Shown piece by piece: positions 52,056 to 61,964 of a DNA stretch of 64,000 nt (positions within the stretch are counted from its first letter, which is position 1; every line of letters starts with the position of its first letter). The position numbers and the translations under genes were made by a program. The notes beneath the pieces are model-generated. The model saw nothing but the letters and a program-made list of their open reading frames with translations, did no database searches and was not told the origin of the DNA. The DNA is from Pseudopyrenochaeta lycopersici. Its lineage: Eukaryota > Ascomycota > Dothideomycetes > Pleosporales > Pseudopyrenochaetaceae. The stretch is taken from assembly GCA_003313425.1 (NCBI GenBank), contig NHZP01000006.1:992001-1056000 (forward strand), given 5' to 3'.

Positions 52056-53504
52056 TCATCCAGATCCGAAGTGCGGTAATCGAGCTGGGATAAAATCGCC
52101 GTCCTCTTGCGGGATGTCCCTAGGCTGATCTTTCAAAGACAGTGGCCGGTTCGGTGTGGGCGCCATACTCGAATAGTCCGATTCGTCGACGTGGAATGAG
52201 CTACTATCTGGCATTGTCTGCGCGTCGACAAAGCCCGGAAACGGTATTGCGTCAAGCAGTGGTGCTATCTCACTGGCGGGCGATCGCAACAAGGGAGATA
52301 CTGTTGATTGAACCGTTGTCATCTGCGAAGAGGGTTGAGGCGAGGGCGAGCGTGGTGTCGTTGACTTCGTAGACGGTGTCTTGAGCTGTTGCTCCGGTGC
52401 TAGGCCTCGTTTCATAGCGAGCTGTTGCGCTTCCTGCCTCTTTCGTTGTACATCCATCTCCTCTTCTAGCCGTAAACGTTCTTCCTCTTTCTGAAGCTCG
52501 TCCAGTGTCGGAATTTCTTCAATGATCTCCGAAGTAGAGCGCTGCAATGTTCCTTCGTCATTGCTTCTTCTCCCCGAAGACGCCCGTGTATTTCTTGACG
52601 ATGTTGTTCGCGAAGATACCCGTGAACCAGACGGCCTCTTGTTCTTAGCTGATCGCACTTTGCTGCTGCTAATGCTGTCATCATTCCATTGCCCAGTTGA
52701 GCGCCGCTCAAGTGCGACGGTGAATTCGTCATCCAGTGGCACCGCATCTTCGAGCTCGTCCTCACTAGGAAAGATATCGCCTCTTGAGCTCAATGAATCT
52801 GTAGTATGACCAGATGTATGTGTATCACTCCTCTGCCTACGGTGTCCTTTGTTCTCACTCCTGGTATCTGTGTCTTCGTCGCTGTCCTCAATCAGAGGCT
52901 GTTCCTCCTCAAGACTCCTTCGCGTTGTGCCGGGATGCTCTGTCAGATCAGCTGCTGAGGGCTTATACCGCAACCCTTTGCCGCCAATGTTGAAAGGTAG
53001 CCTTCCCAAGAACCCAAAGTACGACGAGCTCGGTATGATAGTAGGATCTGGTCCGCCATCACGCGGCAACGTAGTGCTCTTCCGCCGTGCAGTGTCATAT
53101 CTTGGATCGCGATTCCGCTGCCCATAACTCATTCCCCTCTGCCTCCCAGGCTGAGACGTTGTGCCATAGTTGCTTGCGCCGCCCAGGAATCTGTCCAGAT
53201 TGTCGCTTCCCCACCCAAGTAAACCATCGTTCTCGTCATCTTCCCAGTCGTCGTAGAAATCAAAGCTCGTTTCAGGTCTGCCCCGCGATCGTCCATGGTG
53301 GCGCCGACGGTCGTTGTGGGCTGGGAAACAAGGCGCCGTGCAAGCGTTGACACACTGGGTTATCGATGAGAAGCAAGGATTGATGTAGCGCTGCGTAAAA
53401 CCGTAGATGTTCTCCTGCGCGGACTCATTGGCGTGCTCAAAGTTCTCGGTAATGTGCTGAATGGTTCGATTCCAGCGCGGGTCGCCGGGACGATAGAAGG
53501 TCAT
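52056..53504 (-). CDS. Charged, largely disordered protein of unknown function
   Basis: Single-exon, 482-aa protein that I cannot place in a named family. The first 60 residues look folded and Cys-containing (MTFYRPGDPRWNRTIQHI, YGFTQRYINPCFSSITQCVNACTAPCFPAH), followed by an Arg/His patch, a strongly acidic stretch with an FDFYDDWEDDENDGLLGW motif, and a GLLGW/FLGG segment. The rest is Ser/Arg/Glu-rich with a short Glu-Arg-rich coiled coil (LQKEEERLRLEEEMDVQRKRQ). Acidic and Ser runs suggest phosphorylation. ATG 53504 is the first in frame. It is divergent from the methyltransferase gene. Similar single-exon proteins are common in Pezizomycotina as conserved hypotheticals. Confidence 0.72.
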   Translation of the reverse strand: MTFYRPGDPRWNRTIQHITENFEHANESAQENIYGFTQRYINPCFSSITQCVNACTAPCFPAHNDRRRHHGRSRGRPETSFDFYDDWEDDENDGLLGWGSDNLDRFLGGASNYGTTSQPGRQRGMSYGQRNRDPRYDTARRKSTTLPRDGGPDPTIIPSSSYFGFLGRLPFNIGGKGLRYKPSAADLTEHPGTTRRSLEEEQPLIEDSDEDTDTRSENKGHRRQRSDTHTSGHTTDSLSSRGDIFPSEDELEDAVPLDDEFTVALERRSTGQWNDDSISSSKVRSAKNKRPSGSRVSSRTTSSRNTRASSGRRSNDEGTLQRSTSEIIEEIPTLDELQKEEERLRLEEEMDVQRKRQEAQQLAMKRGLAPEQQLKTPSTKSTTPRSPSPQPSSQMTTVQSTVSPLLRSPASEIAPLLDAIPFPGFVDAQTMPDSSSFHVDESDYSSMAPTPNRPLSLKDQPRDIPQEDGDFIPARLPHFGSG

Positions 53505-53837
53505 GACGGCCAGGTATGCTCGAAAGTGAGGAGGCTGGTGAGTGTTTAGATGTTGCAGCGTATGCGCGCTGCGATGCGACAGCGCATTGAGATCACGAAT
53601 TCATGGAGCGCAAGTCTTCTTTTACAGTAAGGTGAGGTATGACAGTGCTGTTGGGTGCTAAGGTGCGGCTCGACGCCTTGGTGTTGAAACGGTTCCCGCA
53701 GCCCGTGCTTGTGCACCCCACAGCCATGTTACCGTAAGCCGAGAACGGCGATCAGCTTCTTTTAGCCCCCACTGCAATCGCTGTTTTTGGAAACAATCAT
53801 TTCTTCACTCATTCCAAACTCACCCACCGATGCACCA
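53505..53837. other. Divergent promoter region
   Basis: 333 bp between the minus-strand unknown gene and the methyltransferase gene; it must hold both promoters. A CCAAT-like and a GC-rich patch are not distinctive enough to name. Confidence 0.4.
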
Positions 53838-55011
53838 ATGCGATATGTTCGCTTTCTCAAGACTCCTCGAGTCGTTACCGAGAAGAATACATCGAGAAAT
53901 GAAGTTCACTGCTTGATTACAGTCACATCCGACTTGGGAGATTCATTCCTCCCGTATGATATTCAATTATCAGCAGAGCTGCTCTCGTCCCTACCTGCTG
54001 AGCAGATTCTAGTATGGAGAACAGTACAATGGACTGGCGGTATGCGCAGCCTACTTGTCAAGTTTCCTCTACCTAAATCTCGAGGAGGATCATCGCTACG
54101 CGTGAGAATAGGAGCGGAACCTAAAGCATTGTATGATGACTATCGCAAGCTCACTGATGAAGGCTCCCGAGGGGTAGTCTCTGCATGGAGTGCAGAGTTT
54201 GGTGTATCAGTAGAAACTGTAAAACTGATCGAGAGACGCTTTATGTTCTCCAAGGGACCCAAGGTGAACATCTGGGAGGAGACAGGCGAAAGCATAGCCC
54301 GGCATCTGTGGTAAATTGTATCTTATTCTCTTTGCTGTGAGTCGCTAACCGGACAGGGATGCTGGTATTACATTTTCTTGCCACCTCAAAGATATACTAG
54401 ATGAGAATAGTGACCTGTCAAAAGCCATGCTACCATCCTGTCGTAGTGCAGGGCTTCAAGTTTTGGAGCTCGGTACCGGGTGTGGTATGGTAGGTATTAC
54501 GCTGGCACAGATTGCTGAAGGCGCGACCGTACTTCTTACCGATCTTGCAGAAGCCGAAGAGATTGTTGAGCACAATTTCAAGCAAGTGAGGCTAGCGAAA
54601 GGCTCCTCACTCAGGTTTCAAGAGCTAGATTGGGACATGGAGCTGCCATCAAGTCTCCTGGCTCCTCCGTTACCACTTGACCTTGTACTCGCGGCAGATT
54701 GCACATACAATTCAGACAGCAGGTGTGGATTCCTCAACTTATCTCACATCTTGTAACAAACAGAGTGCTTACCCATTTGTAGTCCAGCATTAGTCAATAC
54801 CCTCGCTCGACTAGCTCAGGTTTCTCCAAAAGCGAGAGTTGCTGTTGCGATGAAAATGCGGCATTCCAGTGAAGAAGTATTCTTTACTCTCATGAGCAAG
54901 GCTGCATTCCAAGTAACCCGAACTATCGCATACCCTCTTCCAGGTGATGCCGAGGTTGGAGAAGAGACTGTATATTTGCACGTGTATCAGTACAATGGCA
55001 GTTCTGGGTGA
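53838..55011 (+). CDS. Family-16 (METTL21-like) protein methyltransferase
   Basis: Predicted 355-aa S-adenosylmethionine-dependent methyltransferase of the Methyltransf_16 group, whose members methylate lysines on translation factors, chaperones and other proteins. Exons 53838-54310, 54357-54722, 54783-55011; introns of 46 and 60 nt keep phase. The SAM-binding motif I is LQVLELGTGCGMVGITLAQ, followed by acidic TDLAEAEEIVEHNF. The post-motif with the DxxY-like active-site signature is LDLVLAADCTYNSDS. The N-terminal 170 residues are not typical and may be a substrate-recognition region, including WEETGESIARHLWD, a family-typical W-E...A..L segment. The start at ATG 53838 (MRYVRFLKTPR) is used because the upstream in-frame extension has no ATG. 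The substrate cannot be told from sequence. Confidence 0.87.
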
Positions 55012-55135
55012 TTGGTAGTATGCAAAAGATATCTTTAGAGGGAACATCTTATTTTCTACCCACTAGAATGTGGAAGGCAAAGTGGAATGTCATCAATGAG
55101 TAGCAGAGCCCTCTACATCGAGCCGCATCTACATA
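55012..55135. other. Short convergent spacer
   Basis: 124 bp between the stop codons of the methyltransferase and phosphatase genes, so the 3' UTRs probably overlap. Antisense read-through at this locus is plausible. Confidence 0.5.
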
Positions 55136-56563
55136 CTAATTGCTATCGCTTCCAGTACGAGTGCTACCCTTTTCGTTCATAAATCCTGAACCAGCAGCTT
55201 TCCTGCCATTGCGCCTCAACAAGAAAAATGCAGCGGCTCCAATAATCGCGACAACACCTAACGTCACCATCGCTCCGATGACACCGGCAACAGTATTAGA
55301 CACGCCGCCTTTGTTTTGCTCCACTGTCTGACTGCTGCCAGCATCCCTCGAATTGTAAGCATCGCAGAACAACAATTTGCTCTCACAGATCCCACACCAC
55401 TGCTCTGGGCTTGTAATGGCGAACTTTTGCATTCTTGAAACAAATTCACTGTATGGTAACGACATGTCCTGTCCACCGAAGAGCGGGAAGATTCTGGGCT
55501 CATCCCCAGCAATGGAGCCATTACGGAACAGAAACCGAACACGGAGGTCGTCAGACGTAGAGGGGAAAGCCGTTACGTTCTCCAAAGTGTATAGTTCGAA
55601 CGCCATGGTTGACGCATACTCCGGTAGTCCGAAAAAATCAGGGGACGCGGAGGTCAGGTTGCTGAGCCCGAAGAAGGACTGGAACGTGTCGTAACTGCCC
55701 GCTAGAAGATTGAACTTGACTTTTCCTTTCGAGGAAACAATCGACTCCAGCTGCGCGAGAATGCCTCCTGCGAATGCCTGCCCGCCAATAGAACGTGCCT
55801 TATCCTCAGAGTCGTAGGCTGATCCGAATTCAGCACTGTCGGCAAGCGTGCGAAGCTGAGCTAAATCTTCAACAGAAGTCGCATTGGCGAGTGATGAGTT
55901 GTGGATGCTCGCTACGTTTAGTAAATCGAAAATGTCGTATGCATTTGCGTAGCTCATGTTGGATTCCTTATAATCGTAAACACCCTGAATCTGTTCCCAG
56001 AAGGATGCATAGAACTCCTTAGTTTCTTGCTCGCGCTGCTTGAAGCTTGCGCTATTCTTGAAACTCTTCAACGATGACGTGACGGGTGGGCATTCCTCAT
56101 CTCCCTTCAACCACACCGTGTCAGGACTGTCATCATTTTCACTGTGGAGGACAAGATACTGATACCCCTCCAATGGTGTCATGACCTGTTCCCCATTATT
56201 GAGCCTTTGTACTGCGACATCCGAATCAAGGCTCTGTAGCGGCGGGTACAACCCTTGTAGAAATGCAGTCGCGGTGTTCAGCAAGACGGCTTGATCAGGC
56301 GCAGAAGCGTAGATTTGCGAATTTATCGCCTTGTTCTCAGAGATACCCTGAATTTGCTTGTCCGATTCTGAAGAAATATAGATCTCGCGGTAGGAGGCTC
56401 CAACATTAAAATTTTGCTGGAAACCGAGATTGGTCAAGTTGTAGCCCTTGTAATGTTTGGAAGTTCGGTCACCGTGTCGTGTAAAGACCGTGACACCCAA
56501 AATAGTCTCGGCTTGAGCCCATGCGAGTGAGGTGACAACGGCAATGAGGATTTTAAGAGACAT
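55136..56563 (-). CDS. Histidine acid phosphatase-like membrane protein
   Basis: Single-exon, 475-aa branch-2 histidine phosphatase-like protein. An N-terminal signal peptide (MSLKILIAVVTSLAWAQA) precedes the catalytic motif TVFTRHGDRTSK. Several N-glycosylation sequons follow, and a C-terminal transmembrane helix (VAGVIGAMVTLGVVAIIGAAAFFLL) with a short basic Gly/Ser tail would anchor it with the enzyme domain outside. In classic acid phosphatases the C-terminal proton donor sits in a His-Asp motif; here the corresponding segment reads GSYDTFQSFFGL, so Tyr replaces His while Asp is kept. Cys residues near the end (QWCGICESKLLFCDAY) suggest disulphides. The family includes fungal acid phosphatases and phytases; the substrate is unknown, and loss of activity is possible. 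Confidence 0.85.
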   Translation of the reverse strand: MSLKILIAVVTSLAWAQAETILGVTVFTRHGDRTSKHYKGYNLTNLGFQQNFNVGASYREIYISSESDKQIQGISENKAINSQIYASAPDQAVLLNTATAFLQGLYPPLQSLDSDVAVQRLNNGEQVMTPLEGYQYLVLHSENDDSPDTVWLKGDEECPPVTSSLKSFKNSASFKQREQETKEFYASFWEQIQGVYDYKESNMSYANAYDIFDLLNVASIHNSSLANATSVEDLAQLRTLADSAEFGSAYDSEDKARSIGGQAFAGGILAQLESIVSSKGKVKFNLLAGSYDTFQSFFGLSNLTSASPDFFGLPEYASTMAFELYTLENVTAFPSTSDDLRVRFLFRNGSIAGDEPRIFPLFGGQDMSLPYSEFVSRMQKFAITSPEQWCGICESKLLFCDAYNSRDAGSSQTVEQNKGGVSNTVAGVIGAMVTLGVVAIIGAAAFFLLRRNGRKAAGSGFMNEKGSTRTGSDSN

Positions 56564-56986
56564 TTTGATACACAGTCGTCATCGTGAGACGAGCAGGGGA
56601 TTGAGATCTTAAAGTACATGAGAGGTCGCAATCGGCAGGTCGCCGTAATCCGGACGATCGCCTGATATTCGGGTCGTCGGTTATGCACTTTCTGCATTCT
56701 ACATGCAACTACTCGTCGCGTTACAATGCGGTTGGATGTATGCCCCGCTCTCCAAGGTCTTGGCAGCAAAGAAATGGAAATGGAACAGCTGCCAAGAGGC
56801 CTTATCATCGTCAACCGGAAAAAGGTACTACCTGATCGGAGCTGAGAAATGTGGAGGATCCTTCCTAAAGCTTTCTCAGGCTTCGTAAAACGGTGTTAGA
56901 TTGTTGATAGGATCCTAGCGAATGACTTTAGCAAGGCGGGCTATCCTGGGTGCAGACGAGCAGTTCCATTACTGTTCTGGAATCTA
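56564..56986. other. Intergenic: phosphatase promoter and 3' flank of next gene
   Basis: Both neighbours are on the minus strand. 423 bp with only short frames; nothing supported. Confidence 0.5.
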
Positions 56987-57460
56987 TCATGCCCTCTTTT
57001 TTGAAGAACTCATTGATTTCTTGAAACCAACACCAGCTAGGAAGGCCAGTCTCACAATTCCAGCTGTCCCTGTAATCGCAATCGCACCCCAATCCTCCTT
57101 TCTCCACGTGCTGATAGTCATTCGTTCCTGTGCATCGAGAACTTCGTAGACAGCCCAGAAATACGCAACGTCGACGATGAAATCTGCGATCTGAACAATG
57201 CTCCAGACTTTCAAGTCGTAGGTATATCGTAATAGGGCTGCAGAGACAAAGCCAAAGTTGAGCATACCGCCTCCTCTCTGCTTGAGAATCATGGTATGTC
57301 CGATGTCGGGTGTTGGATTAGGAATATGCGATGACAAGACGAGCCGGGCGTTGAAGAAATCCATGTAGGCACCCCAAACGCAGATCAGGGGATCTACCCA
57401 TAAGAAGAAGATCCGGTAGAAAAGGGGAATGTCGGATCGGGAGGGTTGAACCTCCACCAT
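56987..57460 (-). CDS. Small multi-pass membrane protein, DUF7704-like
   Basis: 157-aa protein with about four hydrophobic helices: the FYRIFFLWVDPLICVWGAYMDFF segment, GMLNFGFVSAALLRYTYD, SIVQIADFIVDVAYFWAVYEVL, and AIAITGTAGIVRLAFLAGVGF. The N-terminal pattern IPLFYRIFFLWVDPL..VWGAY and the late WRKEDWGAI are typical of the fungal family usually labelled DUF7704. That label is from memory, not a search. Start chosen at ATG 57460 (MVEVQPSRSDIPLFYR), where the family signature begins; the frame stays open 25 codons further up without an ATG. The C-terminus is basic (KKSMSSSKKRA). Function unknown. Confidence 0.7.
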   Translation of the reverse strand: MVEVQPSRSDIPLFYRIFFLWVDPLICVWGAYMDFFNARLVLSSHIPNPTPDIGHTMILKQRGGGMLNFGFVSAALLRYTYDLKVWSIVQIADFIVDVAYFWAVYEVLDAQERMTISTWRKEDWGAIAITGTAGIVRLAFLAGVGFKKSMSSSKKRA

Positions 57461-58668
57461 AGTGTGCCAGGTCGCGTTCAAAATGAATACGTGAACAATG
57501 ATTGAGGCGATTAGTAAAGTTTGCGTTAATTGCAAGGAAAGGTTGCGAGATGTTCCTCAGAATGCTCAGATGCCCTTGTTGGCCAAGGTTTAGGGAACGT
57601 TGCACAGGCATATATGCTTACTTGCTAATAGGCAGCTCCTGTGTTCCTCTTCGCATCAACCTCATTACTTCAAATCGAAGACGGTCAACATCACAATGTA
57701 TGCCCGAGCAGAATCAAAATGGTCATGTCACTTGGAAAATCGCAAACCTTGTAGCTATTTGTCGCTACTCTTTCCTCGCGGACTGTCGGACATTCGCGGT
57801 CCGATCAAACGCCGGACAATTCAATGGCTGTGGTTGCTCTCCCCGCTCGTTTGGTTCTCTAAATCTGCGCAAAACATATGTACAATTTAGTAGCCCGCTT
57901 TACCTGCCATAGTCGGCGACTCACAGCTTGTTGATGATCATCGCCTGCTCTTCAGGCGTCAACCGATTTTGAGAGCATAACGGATTCATTGTGCTCATGG
58001 GTCATTAAGATTCGTATTTTGTCGTATCTAAAGAAATCTATAGCATTAAGAGTAAGAATCACCTTTGGAAAATGAAGATGTCGAACAAAGCTGTAATTTT
58101 GAAATGTCCGCACACAGTCAAAGAGCTTCTTGGGGAAAGTCGTCGCGAGCCGAGTGCTGCAGCACAATCCAGGATCCCGCTGAGTACCCCAGGCGATCGA
58201 CTATGAACCCAGTAGCACTGTATCATATTTCGAGACTATTCTGACCGTAGCTCTTTAGACGTAACTGATTTTGCTGTAGTCGCACCGAATGTGTCAGGCA
58301 CTTGCAGCGTTTGCAGATGTTGGTGCGATCCGATTCATATTCTGGGTCCCTACCAGACATGCCATTCTTTCAACGCACCGACCTTTACGCCTCGAATTTT
58401 GGGTATTTTGTATGCATGTTTCCTTGAGAGTACTCTTTGCTTAAGACTCGGTCGCTCTGGGGCTATCAATTCGCACAGGCACCGCCTGCAAGCCAGCATC
58501 ATTCTCACTGGCATTCTTTGATTGGTTCACTGCAGCTATCGCAACAATGATCCGCCGTGACGTTGGTATGGGAGAGTATGCAGATCTTGTTGATCCTAAA
58601 CTAGATCCAAAGCGTGCTGACCCTGCCTTCGTAGTCAATATGATCTCTCGTACAGAGTTGCTCTCACA
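57461..58668. other. Divergent intergenic region, about 1.2 kb
   Basis: Upstream regions of the DUF7704-like (-) and DUF7703-like (+) genes. Some splice-like signals exist on both sides (for example gtaagc near 57628 on the minus strand), so an untranslated first exon of either gene could lie here. No other coding sequence is supported. Confidence 0.45.
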
Positions 58669-59781
58669 ATGACGGCCTTCCTCACAATAGGCATATACAA
58701 CGTACTTGAGGTCACGATCGCCATCTTTAGAACCTTCAAGCGACGCAACGGGCTGTATTTTTGGTCACTCCTTGTTGCCACATGGGGTATCGTACCGTAC
58801 AGTCTGGGTCATTTCTTCAAGTTCAACCGGATCACTTCTTCCACGGTCTACAATCTGCTCCAGTGTATAGGCTGGCCAGCAATGATAACCGGCCAGTCCA
58901 TGGTTCTATACTCGCGGCTATATCTAATCAATCGCAACACGGATAAGAGCATGACATGGGTTCTCATCATGATCATTACCAATGCCATCACTTGCCATAT
59001 TCCAGTTATTGTCATGGCATGGGGCTCTGTGTCGCCCAATTCAGCGCCATACTTGCGTGGATACAGAATTCTCGAGAGATACCAGGTGACGGTGTTCTTT
59101 CTTCAAGAAGTCACAATCTCCAGCATTTATCTCTACAGGACAACCAAGCTGCTCGGATCCAAGGAGAACATCCGTGGTTCCAGTGCTCGCAAGACCCTAA
59201 AAAATCTCATTCTGATCAACATTGTTATCATCGCATTGGACATCTCACTTATTGCAATTCAATTTTCAGGGTACTACGACATCCAAGTAACCTACAAGGC
59301 GGCTGTTTACAGCTTTAAATTAAAGATCGAGTTCTCCATCCTTAACCAACTCCTGGACCTTTTTACAGGGCGCAAAGAAGACGATCTAAATAATGGATCT
59401 GGATCAAAAATGCCTATATTCGATGGAGGAATTAAAAAGTCTAGTGGCTTTTCAACTGCCTCATGTGGTGTTGGAGCGCCACTTAGACAAGATTCTGCTA
59501 TGAAGGACTGTCCGCAAATTACAGGTATGGAGGGAGTAAATAGGTGCCAATGCGTCGTAAAGACCACTGAAGTGGTTGTGGAAAGTGAAGCCATGACTCC
59601 TGCTGATGTCGATTTGGACATAACCGACTACATCCAAGCGCATCCCCTAGACGACGTCGAGCTTGGAAGGATCAGTCTGAGCGGGAGTATCGACAATTAC
59701 GGATGGATTGACAGAGAAGGTTCACTACGGTCGAGCAGTGACGGCTCTGATGAGATGCGTAACATGCATCATGGTTTCTGA
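58669..59781 (+). CDS. Fungal seven-helix membrane protein, DUF7703-like
   Basis: 370-aa polytopic protein with about six to seven predicted helices: the AFLTIGIYNVLEVTIAIF segment, GLYFWSLLVATWGIVPYSLG, VYNLLQCIGWPAMITGQSMVLYSRLYLI, TWVLIMIITNAITCHIPVIVMAWG, ERYQVTVFFLQEVTISSIYLY, and LKNLILINIVIIALDISLIAIQF. These are followed by a 100-residue cytosolic tail rich in Asp/Ser/Cys. The pattern NVLE...FRTFKRRNGLYFWS is the signature I associate with the fungal DUF7703 family (recalled, not searched), which is GPCR-like in topology but without a known ligand. ATG 58669 is the first in frame, but it lies inside the first hydrophobic segment (VALTMTAFLT), so an upstream exon supplying the true N-terminus is likely. 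Confidence 0.75.
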   Translation: MTAFLTIGIYNVLEVTIAIFRTFKRRNGLYFWSLLVATWGIVPYSLGHFFKFNRITSSTVYNLLQCIGWPAMITGQSMVLYSRLYLINRNTDKSMTWVLIMIITNAITCHIPVIVMAWGSVSPNSAPYLRGYRILERYQVTVFFLQEVTISSIYLYRTTKLLGSKENIRGSSARKTLKNLILINIVIIALDISLIAIQFSGYYDIQVTYKAAVYSFKLKIEFSILNQLLDLFTGRKEDDLNNGSGSKMPIFDGGIKKSSGFSTASCGVGAPLRQDSAMKDCPQITGMEGVNRCQCVVKTTEVVVESEAMTPADVDLDITDYIQAHPLDDVELGRISLSGSIDNYGWIDREGSLRSSSDGSDEMRNMHHGF

Positions 59782-60612
59782 AGGCGCGGATGTGGACTAG
59801 TGTGGAGATATTGTGTTGCGTAAGAAACTAGATCCCCTGTCACACCACTGAGATTTATATTCTTTAGACTGCAGTGCTTAGACAAATTCCAGCCCTCTGA
59901 TTTACAAAACTAGCTTGATATTCGCTATGTTTAAACAGTTTGTCAACTTGAGTAATTCTAAGCGTAGTTTGGTGGACTTTTTATTTTGGGTTGTTCAATT
60001 TGAAGTGCAAAAACGTGATGCAGTCACAATAGCACGCTAGGTGTGGACTCAGGTCTGGGCTTTTGTCTTTCGGTCCTACTGAGCGGAGCAATTGGAATCT
60101 CAGAGAGTGGCCGAGACAGATTCCTTTGAAGGTCCGAATATGACAGGGAAAGGCTAAACCGTGGCTTGCGATTTGCTGAAACTCGGTGGATTGGATGGAC
60201 CACGGCACCAAGACGTATTTATAATGCGGGGAATAATTCAATGACACTCGTATTGAAAATAGCGATCTGATACGTGAAGCTGGGTAGACTCTGATAAGAT
60301 GATGTACGAGGTTCGCCGAGGGCATCGTGGATTGCTGCGAGCCCCACTTCTATCACGTGCAGCTGCATTTACGCCCAGAGAAGAACACTGGAATGAGTGT
60401 CATACACTGCCAAATTGTTCTGGAAAGACAAGACTCAATCTCAGTAGACCAACTCTAGACTAGGGCATGGTTGTCTCTTGCATTGCAATTATTAGCCTGT
60501 CCCCGGCTCCTCATATGTTCACTGGCACCCACCCGCCCTCGCACAAACAGCGCTTTATGTGCCTTATACTTCAATTGCACAACCTCTACTCAGAATTTTC
60601 CTAGACACAATA
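59782..60612. other. Tandem intergenic region
   Basis: 831 bp between two plus-strand genes, AT-rich in the first half. Holds the 3' UTR of the membrane-protein gene and the promoter of the next gene; nothing else recognised. Confidence 0.5.
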
Positions 60613-61644
60613 ATGTCTTCCGAGCGCTGTCGACAGGCGAAAGTATCTTCAGCACCCCAGCGAACACGCCATGCATATGGTCGACTACCAAACGGTGGTC
60701 AGCCTACTGACCGCAACGAAGCCGAGCACCCTCCGCTCGGGAATTTTAGCACTTCATACCTATCCATTCCTAGAGAGCTTCGTGATCAGATCTACCATGA
60801 GATATGGAAAACAAAAATGCCCTTCGAAGTGGCTTTACCAGCCAAAGGCGATCACCTCGGCGGGGTTGAGGCATACGGCATGGGCGACAATTATCATTTC
60901 TTCAAGATCTTCTACGAGGTACTTGAAATGACTAGTCCCATAGTCAAACTTCCGAAGAAACCCCAACCTTATTCCGCCAAGTCATCGAGATCCAAAGTCA
61001 AGGTCAAGCCACCAGGACCGTGGTTCCTAGCCAACAAGCAAACCCTTCACGAAGCCATGGAGCAGTTCAATCGTCAAGCAACATGGGGCTACATCAGTTG
61101 TTCGTATGGCAGAAAGGAGCGTCAGCTTGCAGCTTGGAAACCACTTTATACCAAACGTCGTTCCAATCGAACCGGCCCTAAGTTACTAGCGCTGAGAAAC
61201 GCAGCAACAATTGATATACCCAACCCTCTCACCATGTACGTACACGGCGAAATGGACGCCAATGAGATTCCCATAAGTTGCGTAATATTCGATCGCACCA
61301 CGGCGGAACTGCTTCAGGTGCTGGAACCTAGTTTAGCTGGAACGACGAGTCTGAAGTCTCTTTCCCTAGCATTGAACGCTAACGCATGGCGTCCCGCCGC
61401 TTCTAACCATCCTGCAATCATCAACCTCAAACCATTATCGTTATTGGACTTGCCAAACTTACAACTCTTGCGGCTTTCCGTAAGGCACAACGATTCATTT
61501 CGCGAAGATGAGAGGCTGATGGTGAGTTTGAGAGATAGCGTTAGTAACATGGGTAAGGAGATGGTAGGGGGCGAAAGGAGGATGGAGTTCGAAGCTGGTG
61601 AGCTCCCAACAGATGAATGGCGGATCGTATTCACGAGGCGCTGA
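60613..61644 (+). CDS. F-box-like fungal protein of unknown function
   Basis: 343-aa, single-exon protein. After a basic N-terminal region comes STSYLSIPRELRDQIYHEIWK, the F-box-like (2EXR-type) opening seen in a very large, uncharacterised Pezizomycotina family of the form LP.ELR..IY. The middle contains WFLANKQTLHEAMEQFNRQATW, another recurring element of that family (new-exposed cysteine/alanine positions vary). The C-terminal half has Leu-rich segments (LKSLSLALNANAW, LSLLDLPNLQLLRLSVRHND) resembling degenerate leucine-rich repeats. Start at ATG 60613 (MSSERCRQAK); the upstream extension lacks an ATG. A role as an SCF substrate receptor is possible but unproven; many family members have no demonstrated Skp1 binding. 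Confidence 0.72.
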   Translation: MSSERCRQAKVSSAPQRTRHAYGRLPNGGQPTDRNEAEHPPLGNFSTSYLSIPRELRDQIYHEIWKTKMPFEVALPAKGDHLGGVEAYGMGDNYHFFKIFYEVLEMTSPIVKLPKKPQPYSAKSSRSKVKVKPPGPWFLANKQTLHEAMEQFNRQATWGYISCSYGRKERQLAAWKPLYTKRRSNRTGPKLLALRNAATIDIPNPLTMYVHGEMDANEIPISCVIFDRTTAELLQVLEPSLAGTTSLKSLSLALNANAWRPAASNHPAIINLKPLSLLDLPNLQLLRLSVRHNDSFREDERLMVSLRDSVSNMGKEMVGGERRMEFEAGELPTDEWRIVFTRR

Positions 61645-61964
61645 GAATGATTAAAGCATGATGTGTGATATACAGAAAGGAGCCAACAACGACAGGAAAG
61701 GTTTTGGAACGACAAGAGAAATGTATGAGTAAACCATTGAATTTCCTTGTTAGGCCATGATGCGATACATGGCCCGGCCTCCTTTCAACCTGCCGCGTAC
61801 CATTCTGCCAAGTGATACGCCAACATAAAGCCATTAAGCATATCTACATATAAATCTTGGTCCAGTTTCCATAGCATTACCGTGACCGTAATCTATGCCA
61901 TAGGCGTTGTCATTCGACATTCTGAAGCGCGCCGTACATGGCTGTGCCAAAGTTTTGTGCACGT
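61645..61964. other. Convergent intergenic region
   Basis: 320-bp 3'-to-3' spacer. Nothing recognised. Confidence 0.5.
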
